NCBI RefSeq assembly: GCF_949628215.1
Contig: NC_134281.1
Coordinates: 44,598,512-44,662,511, forward strand
Direction of reading: 5' to 3'
Source: Phalacrocorax aristotelis
Taxonomy: Eukaryota; Chordata; Aves; Suliformes; Phalacrocoracidae
Length of the DNA: 64,000 nt
A program made the translations under genes and the position numbers. The notes under the pieces are model-generated. The model was not told where the DNA came from and made no database searches. It saw only the letters and a list, made by a program, of their open reading frames with translations. This document shows, in pieces, positions 59,601-64,000 of the stretch. The stretch's first letter is position 1. Every line of letters starts with the position of its first letter.

Positions 59601-59965
59601 TTGTGTACTGAAAGACACCATAATTAAACTGCAGCAGACCATAACTGTTCCAGGGATGAACAATGTCGGGAACAGTGTGGACATGCAAGAGACCATGCAA
59701 CAATTGTTTCAGGGCAAAACCCATTTGTTTGTTTGAATCCTGAGCATTTTTATTTCATTTTTAACTGAAGATCAGGGCAGGATCCAGGTTAAGCAGAAGG
59801 CAGCAAGCAAGGAGGATGAGATAGGTAAATGCGGTTAATAAAAATAGTCACTGATAATAGCAGGGGAGAAAAATAGAGAAATCTAAATACATTCACTGAG
59901 GAGGATGTAGACATAACCAGAAACAATTCAAGCTTCCGCAGTGAACAATCCCATACTGGTAAAGA
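56646..59965. other. Non-coding sequence with one short tandem repeat
   Basis: The 11-base unit AGGTAGAGATC is repeated twice, plus a partial third copy, at 57515-57540. A 107-codon Pro/Ser-rich plus-strand frame at 56740-57063 has no domain. No named repeat recognised. Confidence 0.6.
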
Positions 59966-60014
59966 GCCTAATCCAAAGCCTGTTGAAATCAGGGTCTTTC
60001 CACTGACTTTGTTT
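59966..60014. mobile_element. Palindromic MITE-like repeat relic
   Basis: 'cctaatccaaagcctgttga' and 'aatcagggtctttccactga' followed by 'ctttg' match 'gatccaaagcccattgaaatcaatgggagtctttccattgacttca'. The right arm is lost. Confidence 0.55.
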
Positions 60015-63000
60015 GTGACTGCATGACAAGCAAAACTTTTCCCATTGCAGACTGTCTGCCACAAAATCTTTCTGTTTCTCTACACATTTTTCCACTGTTC
60101 TTAATAAAGCCATTTTCTTACATTATGTTAATATTAAAAAAAAAAAAAAAGGAAAAGAGAAACCCTTCATAAATACACAATCAACCCTGAGGTAATTTTC
60201 CTAAAATAATTTTTTAAATAAACTGCTCTGTACAAACTTCAGTCACTTCAAAATGTGCTTTGAAACTGAAGACTGTGGAAAAGTTAAAAAAGTGATTGCT
60301 GATAAATAGTTCCATATGATTTATTGAATATAATATCCTTCCCCCTACAACAGAATGCTTTTTCAGATCTTGGGGCACAGACTTTCTGCCTGCTAAGAGA
60401 TGTGTGCTAAGGTTTAACGAGATATTTATATGCTAAAGAACTTCCTCTAATTCCAAACTCCCTATACATATTCAGCATCAGCAGTACTCTCTTAAATATC
60501 CTCTAGGATGAAACTGAACTAAACCCGTGGAGTTGTACAGAAGTGACTTCTATGTAGTACTTGAAATGTTCCTCTTTGCTGTCAGAGCCAGAAGGATGCC
60601 CTTTTTTAGTTAGGTTGTGGCAACACCCAAAGGTTTATCAGATGTTCTCCTAAATTCCACAGAAATTTTTCCTAGGTTCTGAAGGAGAATGGAAGTTGTC
60701 ATTGCCTCACAGCAGCATCAAAAATATATGATGGCAATATAACAGCAGATGGAGAGCTTTTGATGGTAAGATTATAGAGTATCTCAACAGCAGCTCTGAG
60801 AAACCAGACCACCTCCCCTTTTCCAGAAGAGGTCATGTAAGGCATTTCAGTGTATTGCACTGGGCCTTAGAAATATGTTATCTGGAAAGACTCGGTGTGT
60901 AAAACAAGCCCAGAACTAGACACCTTTTCAGCCTTCCTGCATAGCTCTATTGCACCAGTTGCCTTACAAAGCACTCACAAAACTGCCCTGGGTAAGCTAA
61001 TGAAAACTGTGGTTTAACATGTGCATAGATACTTCACACTGGCTATAAAGGATTAGCGCTTTCTGTAAATGCATTGATGTAAACCAGCCAGAAATTATCC
61101 AGGTTTAAACAGACACAGGTGTGTCCATATGCAAAAGCCTCAGATGTAACCATCCTCTCTCTTCCGCCAGAGCAGTACAACTTTGTGCATAGAAAATTGC
61201 CTTCAAGACAACTGGAGAACAAACCCAAACTTTGTGCCTGGCCTTTTGCTAACCCCATGAGGAACAGGGCGATCATCCCCATATACTGGAGCATAAGGAC
61301 TCCAAATTGGCTTTACTTAGAACATGCATAAACCAACACAGGCCTGATGCCTATTCTACAGACACACAGCAGCTTCAGGCCAGAAGCTGCATACCTTGGT
61401 AGGGTGAAATGATGCGTGCGCTAATCCACGCTTTTACACGGCACTGGATAGGGCCAGGACCCCCAACCCTACTCAAGCAGAATGCAGGCAGGAACAGGCA
61501 GATCTGTCTGTACCAATTTGTCAGATGTGAACTCAGACACCTTCACAGTGCTTGAAAGGACGTAAATGTGCTCCTTTCCAAAACCCATAGCAAGGAAACG
61601 GCTGGGCTGAGCTCTCTGAGCTGTAAACAGGAAACAGGTTCTTCACTCTCAAGTGGCTCAGTGAAAAATATCATCCAAAAGTGGCAGTTATGCCTCTGTT
61701 TGCATGTACCTAAAGTATGCCAGAAGTTCAGGGGAGAACAGATGAGAGCCCCAGGTGTAAAATACTGACACTGGGCAGAATGGGGCAACTGAGCTCCAGA
61801 TTCCCCTTGATGAGCAGGGCTGATAAATAGCTGGTAGGATCTTAGCAAAGGTATGAAATACTGGGCCTTTAGGAGAGTCCAGAAGGAAAAGTGAGAGGGC
61901 AGAGGAAAATACCATAAATGTTTACCCTTAAACCTCCAGAACTATGACGATCATGAAAACCCCTTCTATAGAAAGAAAAGATAAAGATGCATTTGGATGG
62001 AGAACTGAACCAGTTTGTCCCATTGTGCCACACATCTCTGCAGAGACACACAAACGTCCCAGAAGTCCCAGCAGACTCAGTACTTTTCTACCAAATACTC
62101 CTTCATCTGAAAAAGGAGTTGAGCAGGAGAGGGACAGTACTGATCACAGAGGTGAGGAAGAAGCCAGCTGAGTATGAACATGTGGGACTCACTCATATGT
62201 TTTGTATTCTTCTGGTTTTTTTTCTAGGAAAGAAAGGTTGCATGTGGGTGGGCTGAGAGCCCCCCACTCACACAATGTGGAAACAATAAATCACAGGCAG
62301 CCCTGAAGAGCCACCTGTGATTTTCAAATGTGAAGAGCCCTCTTTCTCCTCTGGAAAAATCTCCAGTTTTGTCCTCCTCTCTCAATCTCACCCGGCACAG
62401 GTTTCTTGGGAAGAGTCTCACAACCCATAAAACTCTCCCTGGGCAGGGCAGCCAGTGGGTCTGTGAAACAACTGGCTGAACCAGTCAAGTCTGGTCTTGC
62501 TTGGTTGATGTGGTTTTAGTCTCAACTCTGCATACACTATTACACCACTAGATCTTGCTTTGGCTAGCCCACATTCCCATCACGACTCAGTACACACAAA
62601 GAATGTCACATCTTTCAGCCTACTAGTTCCGCTTCACTGACAACAGGCTTCCTTGGAGGCAACTGTTGTCTCACCCCTCCATGGCACTTTTTACCTGTCT
62701 CTGCTTTTCACGTATCTCTTTCCTCCCAAGATTTCCCAGTGGGGACTTCTGAAAGTCCTTATTGCCCAGCACTCAGCATGAAACAGGGACAAGGGGACAC
62801 AGTGCAGTTCATTGATCCCATCATGGCCAAATACACATACACTTCAGACATCGGTTTCTGTAATTTCTCAGCCATTCCCCCATCTGCTGGAAAGGGGTCA
62901 CCATGTTGATTTATAAACTTCAGAACCAAATGCCTCTCACAGACCTGGTGAGTAAACAGGCCAGCCTCCCCAGTAGCCTTGCACAGCTACATATGGCAAG

Positions 63001-64000
63001 CAGAGCTTCACAAAGGCTTTTGTCCGCATTTCCCATCAGTCAGACTCTATGAAGACTAATGATGAAATCCAAACTATGGCCAAGGTTACCTTATCAGTGA
63101 CCCCCAGCCTCTGGCCTTGCTTAGTAGACCCTAGAGATCTCAGAGTGTCCATTCCCAGCCACACACAGATACTCTCCCCTGCCAGGCTTTCTGCCCTGGT
63201 AAACATTTCAGTCCTTTTCCCTGGGAAACGGGGGCTGCAGAGCATGGAATTAGCTGCATTAGTCTCAGGGGCATCCCCAGTGTCAGCAGAGGGAGGATAT
63301 TAACCTGAAATGAGACACTTTCCACTTTTCTCTCTGTTGGAGAATTTTCTAAGCCTACCTGCCATTTTGGTCCCAGTGCCCAAGGAGGTGAATGGCATCC
63401 TACCGTCTCCCATCACCAAGACACACATGGAATGCACTACATGCACAGACGAGTCACTTCAGTCAGGGACAGGCAGCATCCATCCTGTGCACTTTTGCCA
63501 TGAATAACAACCTTTACTTGTCTTTCCGTTCTGCCTGCATCAGTCAATGTCTGCTGTTGGTTAATGCTAGCAGATACAATTGGCCTCTCTGTTATCTTTA
63601 TAAATGTGAAATATGTGCTTCTATGTTTGCAATTATTAAAGTTTAAATGAAATCTTAATTGCAAGGAAAAGTATTTTTAGTCATATTTACACTACCTAGA
63701 ATGAGTAATGAGAATTCATAGTGTCAGATGTCAGAGGTTTTGTTGTTGTTGCTGTTGTTACTCTTTTGACCAGTTCTTGAGCAAAATAATTTAAGCCATT
63801 TATAGAAAAAAATTACACTTATTCTCTCTTTTGTTCCATTTTTGCAATAAAAAACACCAAGCTAAGCCCTGCTTTAGCTACAGAAGAGTTAATTTAAAGA
63901 ATAACGGTGGGAACCATGCTCTTCTCAAAGGGATATTTATTTGGTTTTAAAGAACTCATTCTTCATGCAAAGAAAATGAAGGTTAGAACCAGAGGAGAAA
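60015..64000. other. Non-coding sequence with minor simple repeats
   Basis: A run of 15 A lies at 60136-60150. An 8-bp perfect hairpin (GCAGCTTC/GAAGCTGC, six-base loop) lies at 61369-61390. A GTT-type array with one GCT lies at 63739-63759. A pyrimidine tract ending in TTTCTAG at 62228 and an AATAAA at about 62286 are suggestive but isolated. No gene or named repeat is recognised; frames are at most about 101 codons. Confidence 0.6.

Noticed and set aside
62200..62300. Pyrimidine tract with TTTCTAG acceptor and AATAAA about 60 bases later, suggesting a terminal exon
   Set aside because: Both signals are common by chance, and there is no open frame or upstream exon to join.

Overview
The window looks like ordinary non-coding nuclear DNA from an amniote, most probably a bird. 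The best evidence is four fragments of the CR1 LINE family. One is a minus-strand copy with the recognisable CR1 3' tail (52285-52600), which is the typical bird form. There are also worn MIR-type SINEs and remnants of repeats familiar from birds, crocodilians and turtles. Repeat density is low by mammalian standards, which also fits a bird. No tRNA, rRNA, CRISPR array, operon or bacterial signal is visible.

I found no protein-coding gene I can defend. The longest open frames (229 aa at 14197-14886 +, 204 aa at 192-806 -, 189 aa at 20573-21142 +, 165 aa at 30701-31198 -) have no recognisable domains and are explained by low-complexity sequence or chance. The window is best read as an intergenic region or the inside of a very large intron.

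Layout: 1-5 kb is mostly unique sequence with a minus-strand MIR, a perfect 19-copy TCTCT array and a possible second MIR. A decayed CR1 reverse-transcriptase fragment lies at about 5.2-5.8 kb and a MIR at 7.3 kb. The segment 14.4-15.9 kb is unusual: a TTG array, a G-quadruplex-type G tract, a small CpG-rich pocket holding a possible minus-strand core promoter and first exon, and a possible plus-strand internal exon. AT-rich stretches with scattered CpGs at 17.3-18.2, 30.5, 36.5, 46.4-46.8 and 56.5 kb look like candidate conserved regulatory elements. A DNA-transposon-like remnant lies at 29.2 kb, an AP-1 site pair and a TG/CG tract at 33.6-34.0 kb, a large CR1 fragment at 39.9-40.4 kb, and an old sauropsid repeat at 42.2 kb. 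Several short relics of one palindromic repeat family occur at 41.9-60.0 kb. Two minus-strand CR1 3' ends lie at 49.2 and 52.3 kb, with a possible tRNA-derived relic at 53.6 kb.

Repeat identities come from recalled consensus patterns, not from a database run. Promoter, exon and conserved-element calls are inferences from sequence.
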